From contig NC_074715.1 of NCBI RefSeq assembly GCF_947242115.1, positions 28,436,376 to 28,500,375 of the forward strand: a stretch of 64,000 nucleotides of DNA. The letters run 5' to 3'. This stretch comes from Biomphalaria glabrata (taxonomy: Eukaryota; Mollusca; Gastropoda; Planorbidae). Under the pieces are notes generated by a model. It was given only the letters and a program-made list of their open reading frames with translations, was not told the DNA's origin and searched no databases. This document shows positions 1-12,300 of the stretch, piece after piece. The position numbers and the translations under genes are program-made. How positions within the stretch are numbered: the first letter of the stretch is position 1; every line of letters starts with the position of its first letter.

Positions 1-210
1 GATACCTTGTACTTTGTTGTTTATTTTGCTGGTGACCTTCAGCTGTTCTATTTCAGTTAAAGCAAGTTGGCGCCTAAACTGGTCTTTTAAGCGTTTCGGT
101 ATTACGTCGTATACTTTTTTAGCTCACCAAAAAAAGACTGCCTTTGGCATGCGTTCGTCTGAGATTCGTCTTCCATACAGGATACCGCTCTGTCCAGCGT
201 AACTGACGGA
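1..210 (-). mobile_element. LINE C-terminal ORF scrap
   Basis: Read on the minus strand, broken frames give a peptide like RAVSCMEDESQTN leading to FFGELKK, resembling the region after the reverse transcriptase in snail LINE ORF2 (R-M-E-D-x-R-x-P-K-x-x-F-G-E-L). It is frame-broken and cut by the window edge. Confidence 0.45.
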
Positions 211-234
211 CTTAAAGAATTACCTCTATTCAAA

Positions 235-425
235 GCCCCGGATACACATTTGAGACCAAAGAAAATCTGCTGCCGAGAACAGAGGCAGACGCGAAAATAA
301 AATCTTAATCGACCACTGTTTGACAATGGTTATGCTTGCCCTGGATGTGGCAAAATTTGTAGGTCACAGCAGGGGCTGCGTAGCCACGGGAAATACTGCA
401 ATCCTCATTAATCTTAGGAATCGAA
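235..425 (+). mobile_element. LINE 3' end encoding a terminal zinc finger
   Basis: The frame DNGYACPGCGKICRSQQGL then RSHGKYCNPH and stop is the Cys/His knuckle that closes ORF2 in several LINEs of this window. It is oriented opposite to the scrap at 1-210, so the two are separate insertions or an inversion. Confidence 0.5.
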
Positions 426-614
426 GACAAGCCTTATTATTATTTTTTTTGCTGTTGAATTATTACCATAAGTTCGTGCTTTGTGTCTACTGTCCCGTAC
501 CAAAACAAAGGAAATGGTCCTAACAAAGCTTCTCTACGCCTTACGTGCTCACACTGAACATGATATCTAGCCAGTGGCCAACGAGTTTGCGTACGCTGCA
601 GCCTCTTTTTATTT

Positions 615-905
615 AACTATACACCTCGGTAAAAAGCTTGGGGTTAGGGCTTGGAGATGGAAGGCCCAGTTGAGATCTGAATGGAGGGATGTGTATAAGC
701 AGGCCATATCCCTCCACGGGCTGTAGCACCACTGGGATGGATGGATGGTATGAACTTCTTATAGTCCAACAGTCAGGCTGGGCAGGGCACGTATCCCGTA
801 TGGGTAACGAGCATATTGTTTGGCGTAACAGAGGTGTCCCATGGAAACGTTTCTTTAGAAAACTAATGCAATGATTTAAGTCTATTAAGAAAAAATGCGC
901 CATTT
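615..905 (+). mobile_element. LINE 3' fragments (RTE-like end plus GHV-motif scrap)
   Basis: Positions 640-745 end in CCACTGGGATGGATGGATGG, the same 3' terminus seen at 5480-5645 and 13845-14325. Immediately after, 750-905 encodes QSGWAGHVSRMGN, the post-RT motif of a different LINE. Both are decayed. Confidence 0.5.
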
Positions 906-2184
906 TACTTTGTCACAAGTGCCTGTTTTACCCTATAACGTAGAGATTTGCGTCACTTGATGTTTCGTACTAAAGACATAATGAATGTATACTAATTCCA
1001 TAATTAAATGTTTGAACGCAACCATCTAAGAAGTTACACTGCAAAGACTTTCTTCTAAGCCAGTAATAGTAGACCTACAATAGTTATACACAAAAAATGG
1101 ATTGTAAAACTATAAGACGGATGTGAGCTGTGGTTTGTCTAGACTATAGAAGGACTTAAGAGACTTTATATTTAATCGCCATGTATAATTACATTTAGAA
1201 CTAACAGAACACTAAATGTAACTCTTCAGATTAGTAGTATTTATATGATCGATCATTTTCGTAATTACAAAAATATTCCCAAAATGACTTAGGAAATTAT
1301 TTAACCGAGCTAGGATCGGTCATCCAGGTACTTTCGTTTTAAGAGAATTACTTTCACGTTTACGTTATTTCAAATGTTCCATACTTTTTTAATGTTCTTA
1401 TACTATGGTAAGTCTACATTTCTTCAACTTGGGTTCACTTTGAATTGATACTTCGTTGTTGTGTTTATAACTGAGTCTAATTATTTATTATGTTAATCTT
1501 TTACCTAATATATAAGTTGAGACTGTATTTTTATGTATGTTATTTTATTTGACTCGAGCAGGTCTGCAATAACATGTCGTAAATGAGCCTATACGTTGTG
1601 TTCAGTTATTTCTGTGCCAAAAAATAAATTGCGTTGTAGACGCAGAGAGAATGAATTTTTAAATCTCCGAACGCAAAGAAAACACCTGGCTTACACTTAA
1701 AGCGCTCCTCCTGACCTCCTTGTTGGCTGGAGAAGGAGTCTATAATACAAAAACACTTTTAAAAAAAAGACTAAACAACGGACTAGCTTTAATGAACAAC
1801 CATTACGTACATTTGAATTCCAAATATATTGTAAATATATAAGCAGAGAAAAAAACGGAAAATTATTCTCTTTTATTACATTCTTAAAACCACCAGGACT
1901 CAAATGTACAAAATCCTAGCCCTACCATAATCTCAACTTTCTGGGGCGAGCGAAATGTCATGGAGGGGCAAGGGGAAAGGGTCAAAAGTTTGTGAAAATG
2001 ATCAACACGATGTAGTTCTTCCAAACCCTCTTGGGTCAAAGTTGAAACTTGACAAAATTATTCATTGTACTTAAAACATAATAAATCAAGAAAAAAACAA
2101 CTAATCAATTAGTCATTTAATTACTGGTAATTTATTATTTTGTTTGATACCAACAAGGAATATTAATTTTTCTGTATTAAAAAT
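906..2184. other. Gene-free stretch
   Basis: AT-rich sequence without any coding, RNA or repeat signal that I can support. Short open frames here have no recognisable content. Confidence 0.5.
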
Positions 2185-2260
2185 TGGAGACTGGTTTGAC
2201 ACTACAGTTGGACGGATACAAGGCTGCCTACTTTCACCAACACATTTCGATGATTATTTT
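2185..2260 (+). mobile_element. Short RTE-like LINE scrap
   Basis: Contains the GACTGG...ACTACAGTTGGA...CTACTTTCACCAACAC series also found in the copies at 26.7 kb and 63.5 kb, so it is the same LINE family cut to about 75 bp. It is followed by a homopolymer C run at 2299-2316. Confidence 0.45.
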
Positions 2261-3260
2261 TTTTTACACAATTAGTTTTATTTCTCAACAAAGATGCGAC
2301 CCCCCCCCCCCCCCCCAAGGAAGATAAGTATGATGGTAGATTGAATCCACCGCCTCTGCCTGATTGGCAATTGTTAATTGATAATATTACCACAATATTT
2401 GTGTCCACGGTAAAGAATGAGAAAAAAAGTTGGGGAGAGGGGGGTGGAAGAGTGAAAACAATCATGTACCAATAAATATCAACAAGTGGCATATAAATCT
2501 ATTATTTCAATTATTAGCTGATTATTTGTACACATTTATTAATTGCTCCACAATAATATTCCCCCCTCCCGATTCGCCAAAGGCTCTTTCCACCTCACTG
2601 ATTTTAAATCGTTAGCTCGGGGCAACTACAAAATAAGAGATATTTTTTACCATACGATCTAGATTAGATCTATTTCATAGTATTTGCGCTAGATCTAGCG
2701 AAACATAGGAATGTCTGAATGTGCGCATTGGCATTACCTGCAACAGCATTGTTTTTAAGCATGACTTTAGAAAGATGGGAGATGAGTCTCAGACGAATGA
2801 TTATAATTCCCTTTATTAAAAATGTGAATCCACTGAAATTCGGAAAGTACTTTGCATCATATAAATCGCCGCAGTAGCTAGCCTAGATCTTTTCATAAGC
2901 CTAGATCTATATGATTGATACTTATCGGTTGTGATGTGTGACGCAAAGTAGTCATTCTGACCCGGAAGTAAAATTACGAAGCTCATTTTTTTTTCGTAAT
3001 ATCAAATAACATACACACAAGCACGCACGAGAGTTAAAACTGTAAATTTTTGGCTAATAGTATTAGAAATCAGTTGATAAAACGGTACTATGGTAAGAAA
3101 AGAATTCTTGTTTCTTTTTAAAGCGTTGCACTAAAGTTTATTTTTATAGCTACTTGAGGGCAATATTATATACACCAGGTTCCGCTCCGATAATAGCATA
3201 TTTAACACACGGCAATCGCGCTCCCGTACAAATATTAAACTTAAAAGAGATGATTTCTAC
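2261..3260. other. Gene-free stretch with poly-C run and TAGATC-rich DNA
   Basis: Holds an uninterrupted run of about 18 C at 2299-2316 and clusters of TAGATCT/TCTAGA palindromes at 2655-2700 and 2880-2915. No gene seen. Confidence 0.5.
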
Positions 3261-3264
3261 TTAG

Positions 3265-3600
3265 CTGCTCTATGCGGACGATTGTGCCCTTCTAGCACAC
3301 ATCGAACAGGAGCTTCAACTTGACGTCCATGAAAGAGATCATGCTTTTAGAGTCCCCAATCGGAATTATCCCAGCTCATTAAATCGATGTGAATGGTCAT
3401 CTCCTTAATGCTGTTGACCACTTGGCAGCGCAGTGTCCAACGATGTTCAGAGAAATAGACAATCATCTCTCAAAGGCCAACAGGGTTTTGGTCACCTCCA
3501 ATACAGATGGCTAGCACACTAGAGGTAGAAAGAAGGGTGAAAGTGCCACAGCGTCTGCTGATTAGGCCTACAGATGCTCAATCTGTTTGCATAGATAGTA
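3265..3600 (+). mobile_element. LINE reverse transcriptase fragment with YADD motif
   Basis: A frame reads LLYADDCALLAHIEQELQLDV, the catalytic palm motif (F/Y-A-D-D) of a non-LTR reverse transcriptase, with TAT GCG GAC GAT at 3271-3282. The following segment is frame-broken. This family differs from the FADD copy at 36.9 kb. Confidence 0.65.
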
Positions 3601-3719
3601 GGTCTAAATCCAATAATGTTCTGCATTAACAAGGAAACATTATCCTTTCTTTATTCAAAACAACTGCATTAACAAATGTAATATATAACACAATTCAATA
3701 GTTTTCCCTGTGCTTCAGT

Positions 3720-3879
3720 TTTATTGGTTGAAAACAGCCATAGTAAATAAACACAATTCTAGTAACAACTGTTGGCTAGATGTAAACAAATTAAATGCGT
3801 AAAAAAAAAATAATTCTTGTTTTATTTCATTGGTTGCATGTACAGAAAGATCCCAGAAACAAAAAAATCTCATTTTATT
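3720..3879 (-). terminator. Candidate polyadenylation signals for IFT172
   Basis: Three minus-strand AATAAA hexamers (TTTATT on the plus strand) lie at 3874-3879, 3821-3826 and 3720-3725, 380-540 nt beyond the IFT172 stop. The region is AT-rich, so chance matches are expected. Which signal is used cannot be told from sequence. Confidence 0.35.
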
Positions 3880-4258
3880 TACAAAAGATTTGTACAATGA
3901 CAAAGCTTAAATGTCATTGTGCTTAGGACGGATTGATTTATCACAGACAAGTTTCAGATCTGTTTGTAAGGACACAAATTGAACATTTAGTCAAAGACAA
4001 GTTCATTGACATCACAGTTACAGAAAATACAAAACAATTATAAATTAAGTTATCTCAAAGATTCCATTATTCCAGATTGTATGGTCAAAAAACTATTCTA
4101 AAAATATTTCAAAGTAACAAGAGGCATTATAAAATTCTGAGCTATAAAAATATAAGATCAACTTAGCTTTTAAAAAGATTAACAAATCAAAAACATAACA
4201 TTAAAAAAAATAAGTATGGAATGGTCAAGGGTCACAGTTACATAAGATGAACAGAGCA

Positions 4259-7200
4259 TCACTGGAAAGAGAAGTTAGGATTGGCTCCACACCAAGTACC
4301 AATAAATTTGAGCACATCCTGAAGCTCTGAGCTGTGAGACACCTGATGAAGGAATGAAACAAGTCTTAGTTATAGTCTACACACCATGACCAATCAAAGT
4401 CTACACACCATGACCAATCAAAGTCTACACACCATGACCAATCAAAGTCTACATATTTTTTAAGTCACACCAAAACCAATCATTATAGAAGGCCTCAACA
4501 ACAATGTCACAACCAATGACGTGGGAACGAGTTATTGGTCTAAACTGCCCACAGGTTGCATCATTGCAGGTCAGTGTTAAGACTTTCTATAATGATAGGT
4601 CTTGGTCACAAAGACCTATAGTTTCTTTCTGAGATCTAGGATCTGTAGAGTTCATCTGTACATTTGTCTAATGTTCTACAAGGCTAGTGCGCTTATCCCA
4701 GTTATGTCACATTTCTGCTAGTGCAAAAGGACTCTTCCATAAAAATTCTAAAGAATTAAAGTCTAGATAAGAATTAAAATCTTAGCTAGTGCTAACATTC
4801 AACCAAATGTTACTTATGTACAAAACTGTAATCTAAAATTTATTCTTAACCTGAATGTATTACCCATGTACAGTGGATGCTGTGTTATTTATGCATGTCT
4901 TTGTTGAGGTGTATTAATTGTTTTTGAAGTTTCTCACAAAACCAGAAAGAAAAAAAGAATAATAAATAATTGTAGCAATGATGTTTACTTTGGTAGCCAT
5001 GAGCAACTTATTCCAGTCTTCTTTGTTAGCTACTTTATTTGGATTTTTAAACTCCACTTTATTCCTCAATACAGGGTAGCCTGGGGATAAATAAACACAC
5101 AAAAAAAAATGTGTATTTAGACATTATGTGTAGATGACTTGCCCAAACATTTAGCAACAAAACATGAGATACCTCCAGTTAAACTATAAGACATCAATCA
5201 CTAAAGTTTCCATAGAATAAATGCTGAGATTTTTCCGCATGACATGAGAACTTCTGTTATGACAATTGTCCAAGTCAGAAAAATAAGATCAATATTTTAT
5301 GTGACTCCACAGACCCAGCTCAGATTTCTGTCCGTTTCAATCACACAAAGCATTTCATAAGATAGAGATTCGGATATAGCATATATACTACTCTTTAGGC
5401 TATATGTAGTCCACAGTAGCACAGTTGTCTGAGAGATCTACAGACAACAAATAATAGTGGGTTTTAAGTCAGGCGCCCCAAAGGCAGATCAGGTTGCTTG
5501 ATGACGTAGAGGCAGATCTACAACAGCTTAAAGTCCAGGCATGGAGCTGTAAAGCATTAAAATATACCAGAATGGTGAGATGTAATAAAGCAGACCAGAG
5601 CCCTCCTTGGGCTGTAGCACCACTGGGATGATGGATTTAAAGAAAATACTAAAACCGGATTTTAAAAAATGACATTAGATTTATTGTCAACAATGAAACA
5701 CCAAATCCAGTTGAAAATTTTCTAAAAGGATATGAAAGAACTGGATTCAATACCTTGTGATAAAATATAAAGCCAATAATGCTTTTTTTAAATACACAAT
5801 CTCTTTATAACTGTAATTATATTAATATAAAGTCTGTCAAGGAAGAGATTAATATCTAATAATAATTGCAAAGGTCTTATTTAATTAATTAAGATTTTAA
5901 AAATTAAATTAAAATATACTCATTATAATCAACCAATGATTTTAACATGGAAAAAATTAATGAACATAATGACAACATTTCTGGAAGATAGGCTTTGGAC
6001 TAATTTAGATAAGTAAATTTTTAATTTAATAAGGGAGATGATCTATATATAATCAGCGTAAAATGAGCTACCACATACCAGTAACCACACAGGGGAGAGC
6101 CCTAATGCCAGTTTCCATTGCAACTAGAGAAGCTTCATATGTGCCTCTCTCATCTTTGGGAAGAATCTGTTCCACCTGGCGATCCATTGACACAGCTAAC
6201 ACCCACTCTTTGACCTCCTCATGTTGACCTCCCTAACAATGAAACATGTATTTCTAATGAGAAAAAAATAATGATGGAAAAAACAATTGATAGAAACTCA
6301 TTTCTATAGAAAAAAAACTTCTTTTATAAAATCCAAAATTCTTTCTATAAGCTCACAGTTAAGAATGGCTTCTCTGGAATTGGGATCTCAAAAGGAATGT
6401 CTGTTTCTTGAAAATCAGTGTGGTCAAGCATATCCAGTGTCCCTTCTTCCATAGCCTTTTAATTAAAATAGAAACAATTATTAGCCTAGTGAAATTTAAA
6501 CATAACATTCTGGGGAGGTAACAATCTGTAATATAAGATATATGATATATATTAAATAAATATATTATACACACATTAGTATTAAATTAATGTTACAATA
6601 TTGTTAGTTGTATGTTGAGCTATGTCACATTGGACAAAAAGATTTGTCCTAAGTTTTCTGACACCTTCTTCAAAGCATCATTGTCAGGCAATATTATTTG
6701 AATATGTCTTTCTTGCACTTAGCCTTATAGATGAACAGGGTTAATCCTTGTTAACTTCTGTTCATTGTTCCCAGCTACCCAGAGTTGTCTCTGTGTTTAT
6801 GCAAATGAAGGACACTTAATTACATTCAAATTCAACTTTTAAAAAGACTATTTCAAAAATGATTAAAGTAAATGGCACTACAAATTCTTCATTAGCAATC
6901 TTGATGACTTAATTAGTGACGTCAATGATTCAATAAGGACTTCTTTAAAGGTGTAGTTTTAAGGTAGGAACAATTGTTTTATGGTCTGAAGATTTCTGAT
7001 TTTTCAAAAGGTTGCAGTAACCAGTTGACATTATTTCAGGACATCCAAATCAATGCACCCTCCTATTTTTTAAAATGACTTTATTTGTTGAGTAAATAAG
7101 ATTTTGGACCTTATAGAATAGTGGTCCACCAAGATCAGGATGAACACTAGAAACTGCTCATAATTTATGTTGCCTTGCTGTTAACATGGAGACCTAAACA

Positions 7201-9314
7201 TTTTCTCCAAGACCATGTCCATTATGTCTTTACTGTAAGCTGCATTCTTAACTCTAAAAGTAACATGAAATTGTGGATTTCAATACTAATGCTGGATTCA
7301 ACATAAACAATACCAACAAAATACATTAGGTATTATTAGGGCAACATGGACAGTTACATTCAGTATTATTGGTGCATATTTATCTGCAGAAAAACATTGG
7401 GTATAATTAGAGCTATATATACATTTACTTATACAAATACATTTGGTATTATTATATCAACATGTATTTTTATCTTCCGAAATACATTGGGTATTATTAG
7501 AGTTACACACAAATTTAGCTATACAGCTAAAAAAAAAAACGAACTAGTTACCTCACTGATATCCAAATATCTGTTCAAAAATACAAATGCCATATTTTCC
7601 CAGCCTAGAGCCTGAATATAATATAAAATATTATATTTTATATATAAATTTTTTTTTAAAGTAATATATGAATTAGACATCATTAAGCTGAAAGCAATTT
7701 AAAACATATGTATCAAACCTAATTAAAAACCATATAGCCCATGCCAATGGTTGAGATGATTGGAGTCTCTCTTTAGACACCTTTTGGCAATTAAAAATGT
7801 ACTATACACTTCAAATCTAAGTGAAGTAAATAGTTTTTGATCAAAGTCACTTTTTTATGATGATCTATTGAGCAATAAGAAATATAAATATAAAACAGGT
7901 ATTATTTTATAACTACAAACTAGATTTTTGACTTCCTATTATCTTAAGGATGTCCATTAGATGCCAAAGAAGATAATTACATTATATAATTTCCCCTTCT
8001 TCCATATTACTATTTGTTTCTATATTCCCATTGATTATAATCTAATATTATTCCTTTATTAATAAACATTTATTAGAGCATGAATTGATGATTGCATTTT
8101 GAGAACAATTAGAAACAATGTACCTTGCAAGCCATTCCAGCTTCATAGAAAGCTTTATCGGCAGGGATAATGTCAGTGTGACGTAAGAGAGAGACAGAGA
8201 GCTTGCCAGCAATGCTATCCAGGGAAGGTTGGGCTTGGGCAGCACATCTAGTGGCGTAGTAATGGGCAATCAGCAACATCTTCTCAAACTCTTCATGCTG
8301 GGGGCCATTAGCTTCAGATGTCTTACTAATGTTCTCACACTGTTAATTTAGTGCAACAAACAAACTCTATTAATCTGTTTCTCTAGCAATTGCATAATCA
8401 ACATTTAAAAAAAGTGTAGTTGAGGTCTTAAAAGAGGCAGAAGAAGCAAAAACAAAAAAGTTTCAGAATTTTGAAATGAATAAAACTGTTGATCCAAGAT
8501 TTATCTTACCAAATCATGTAGCATGTCACGTAACTCTGCCCAAGATCTGTAAGCTTCAGGTTTGCTCATTTCCCTTTTTGTCAGAATGTCATTGAAAATT
8601 CTCTTGTATATGTTATAATTCTAAAGATAAACACACACATATATATATATATATATGTATATAAATATATTTATACTAGACAGATATTACCAGCTGCCCG
8701 CAGGTCTTAACTTGCGCATTGCTGATAAAGTCACTGATATAGTGCATTAGCAACAATTAAAGAAAAGAATAATGTTATAAGTAAAGCGAATGTATGAATT
8801 CATGAATAAAAAAATATTATGAATGGACCTAAAAATAGCTAATTGACCTGAATCAGATTTTTTAATGAAAACATTGGCTTGTGTATAGATCTATATTTAG
8901 AAGCACGCGATATCAAGAATAGAGTTGCACTAATGGCGAACAAATGTATGTAAAATGCTTTAGAAATTTTTTTTAATGTTAATTTGATTAAAACCTGAGA
9001 TGAATGGACTATAATTAGTATATTCATGTGTTTAATTATTAAACTATCTTTGCGAAGAGAAGTTATATCATCTTAGAGTTGAATTAGACCTAGGAAAAGA
9101 GAGATTCATATAACATTTCGGTCTGCGCATGCGTGATCTTTTTTATTAGATTACACGATTCATGAATGAAACTATTAGAATATATCTCAATATGGCTTCG
9201 CAGCTTTAGCGAACGAATGTATGAAAAATGCTTTAGAAAAACCAATTTGAATGTTAATTTGATCATTCGGCACATCCATCCATCCATACGCCTTACATTC
9301 TACTTTATAGTACC

Positions 9315-9382
<68 letters not shown>

Positions 9383-12300
9383 TGTAAACAATCAATATAA
9401 TGCAAAAGTAAATGACTAAAAATTATATATTGAAATGAAATAACAAATATAGAACTAAATTTGTACTTGTGAGTTAGCTGGTGCTCCATACTTCACATAA
9501 AGTTCCAGTGCTGCCAATGAGTTATTGCTTTTAATAAGATGTGTAGCATACAAGGCCACATACTTCTGTTGAACTTTAGGATTCTAGGGAAAATTATCAA
9601 TAAATGACTATGTAAAAACAACAGAACCATTATCAATTCTATCAAAAGTAGCTTATTCTTCTAAAACCTTGCCATTTAATGCATTGATTCAATACGTATA
9701 CAAAAAAAAAATATATTTAAAAAAAAAAAGCTTATCTAAAGTTGGTGCTCAAGTTTAATTATCAGCAAATTTAACAAATGTATATAGCAAGAATTTTAAT
9801 CCAAAATTTAAAAGCAAAAAAAAAATAAAAAATGTGAGAATATAATCTAATGTACATGATCAATGTTTGGCTGGTTATAAACAAGTTATGAAAACAAAAA
9901 TTGAACAGGTACACATATACAGATAGTTTGTATGTCTATGACCAAAGGAAAAGTTTCATCAATTCCAAACAAATCTGACCTGTTCTGCTGCTATCTGCAT
10001 ACATTTACTCCATTCTCCTTTCTCAGCAAACATATCTAGAGCTCCAATCACATCTACAGTTGCCAACTGAAACAAAGGAGTGGATGTGTCAAATGAACAG
10101 AAGTTTAAAAAAAATGACTTAGAAAAAACAACTATTTTAAATTAAGGCTTCAAGATAACTCACATCTTCTGCCTTGCCTTGATTCCTACAGAACTCTTTA
10201 TACTTTTCATCAACATAATTTTCAAATCTGACGTGAAAGAATTAATACAAAATGTTGCTCTTTTTAAGATTGACAGAATTCCACAAATACACATTTTTCT
10301 AAAAATACTAAGCCTAAATGTTATTTCAAAAAAATGTTCTTTAGTTATTACATTATGTTTGAATTGAAGTCTTTATTAAATAATGTTATGGCCTTAACCA
10401 TTTTCTCATACCTAGGATCCATTTCTTTAGCCACTTTTTTTGCTTTATTCCAGTCCCCAGCTGTAATTAACATGTCTATACCTTGTTTTACCATATCAAT
10501 ACTTAGATATAGCTCTGCTGCCTAGGAACAAAAATTATTCCTTTCAATCAGAAATACTACTTTTAATTAAACAAGAAACTCATTAAGTCAAGTAATATAA
10601 TCATTAAAATAAAAAAAAATAAAATAAAAAAAAAATACAATAATAAGTTGAAAGTCTTACCGTTGAATAACATTTGATCTCAGCAAGCCTAGGACCGACC
10701 ACTTGAACAACTGTTTGAGCTTTTTGGTTATCTAAAAATTTAATAGCAATATCGCCAGCCTATAGAAATAGAACAGAGAGAAGAATTTCTAGTAATACTG
10801 TATCTGAGTGAATGTAAATGTTATCTGTTTATTAAAATATCCAAATGTTAAATCAACCAACATCAACTGAGTTCACATTTCACATCCAGTATATGTTTAC
10901 ATATACCAAATCCTAATTTTATTTCATGCTATTGTTTTTTTTTTACTATTAATCAAAGCTATTTAATGAAGGGATTAAATAGTATTACTTATGTGTGACT
11001 TTAGGGGAAACATTTTTAACTGAATTTGTTACATTTCAATCATAAAATTATAATAAATAAGGCAAGCTTACCTTCATTAGACATTTTTCCACAATCTTAA
11101 CATCAGGTACCATGTCAGGTGTGACTTTCAGGTAACACTCTACTGCTCTCTGGTGTTCACCTGAGGATTCCCATTCTCTGGCTTGCCTGACAATAGCTTC
11201 AGCACCTCTGCCATAAAGAAATGTCACAACACAAGATCAATGGCATGTTAATTCTGGTCGCTAATGTACATAGTACTATATCTAGATCGTACATAGTACT
11301 AGATCTAGAGCGTACAAAGTACTACATCTAGAGCCTACATAGTACTAGATCTAGAGCGTACATAGTACTAGATCTAGAGCATGTCAAGCTTGTCTGGCAT
11401 ATTTACATTAAGGTTTCCAAGTTGTTGGAGAGGCAGGACTGCCAAAGTGAAGTCCTATCTAATGGGTACCTGATAGCTATTGTGTGGAGTACTTATCACT
11501 GAGCTGTTGCACAACAACCACCTCACAGACTGTTTGCCACATATACATGTTTTATGGTAGTTTAAATGTAGATGTATATACAATTATTTGTTGTATGACA
11601 AAATTAAAAACAAAAGCACTCTAAATTTATCATGACCATTAGAAATATTTTTTTCTTTACAGCATTAATCACTTCAAAAAGTAAGAAATGTGTTGTCATA
11701 ATTGCAAAATTGTATGAATAAGCAAAAAATATAAACAAAAAAGCATTAACATTTTTTTATTAGAAAGCACACATTTTGTTATTATATAGATCTATCTAAC
11801 ATTATATGATTAACCAAATTTCTTTCAAAATAGCCGAATTTGAGAATTAGATGCTACTTATTTTTCTTTGTCAAGTGAATGGAAGTAGAGTAAAAATCTA
11901 GAGAGTTAGTCTAGTTGAAGAATCTATATTAGGTCAAACAAATTGTCTTTATAAGTTTTAACAAATTAAAAACAACAAACATTTTAATGAAGAAAAAAAA
12001 GTGCTTCTATTCAAATAAAAAAATGTTATAAAATTGTATACAATGATATAGTTATAATAAAGGATTGTAGGTTAGTTTGTCTAGCCTAATTTCTGACAAT
12101 TTTTTTCACTCAATTTTGAACCCCTTCAAAGCACTTTAAGTTATCTAATTATAAACAATAAAAAGTGATATAATGACAGTTTAAAAAAGATGGATGGTAA
12201 ATTGGTCATTTGTGAATTGAAAGATTATGAACAGACATATCTTACCCGGTATTTAAATGTTATAAGAAAATGGAGCTCTAAACACACACACACAAACCTA

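Noticed and set aside
9166-9489. Tyr-Ile repeat frames across (TA)n arrays (also at 41882-42157)
   Set aside because: Microsatellite translation.
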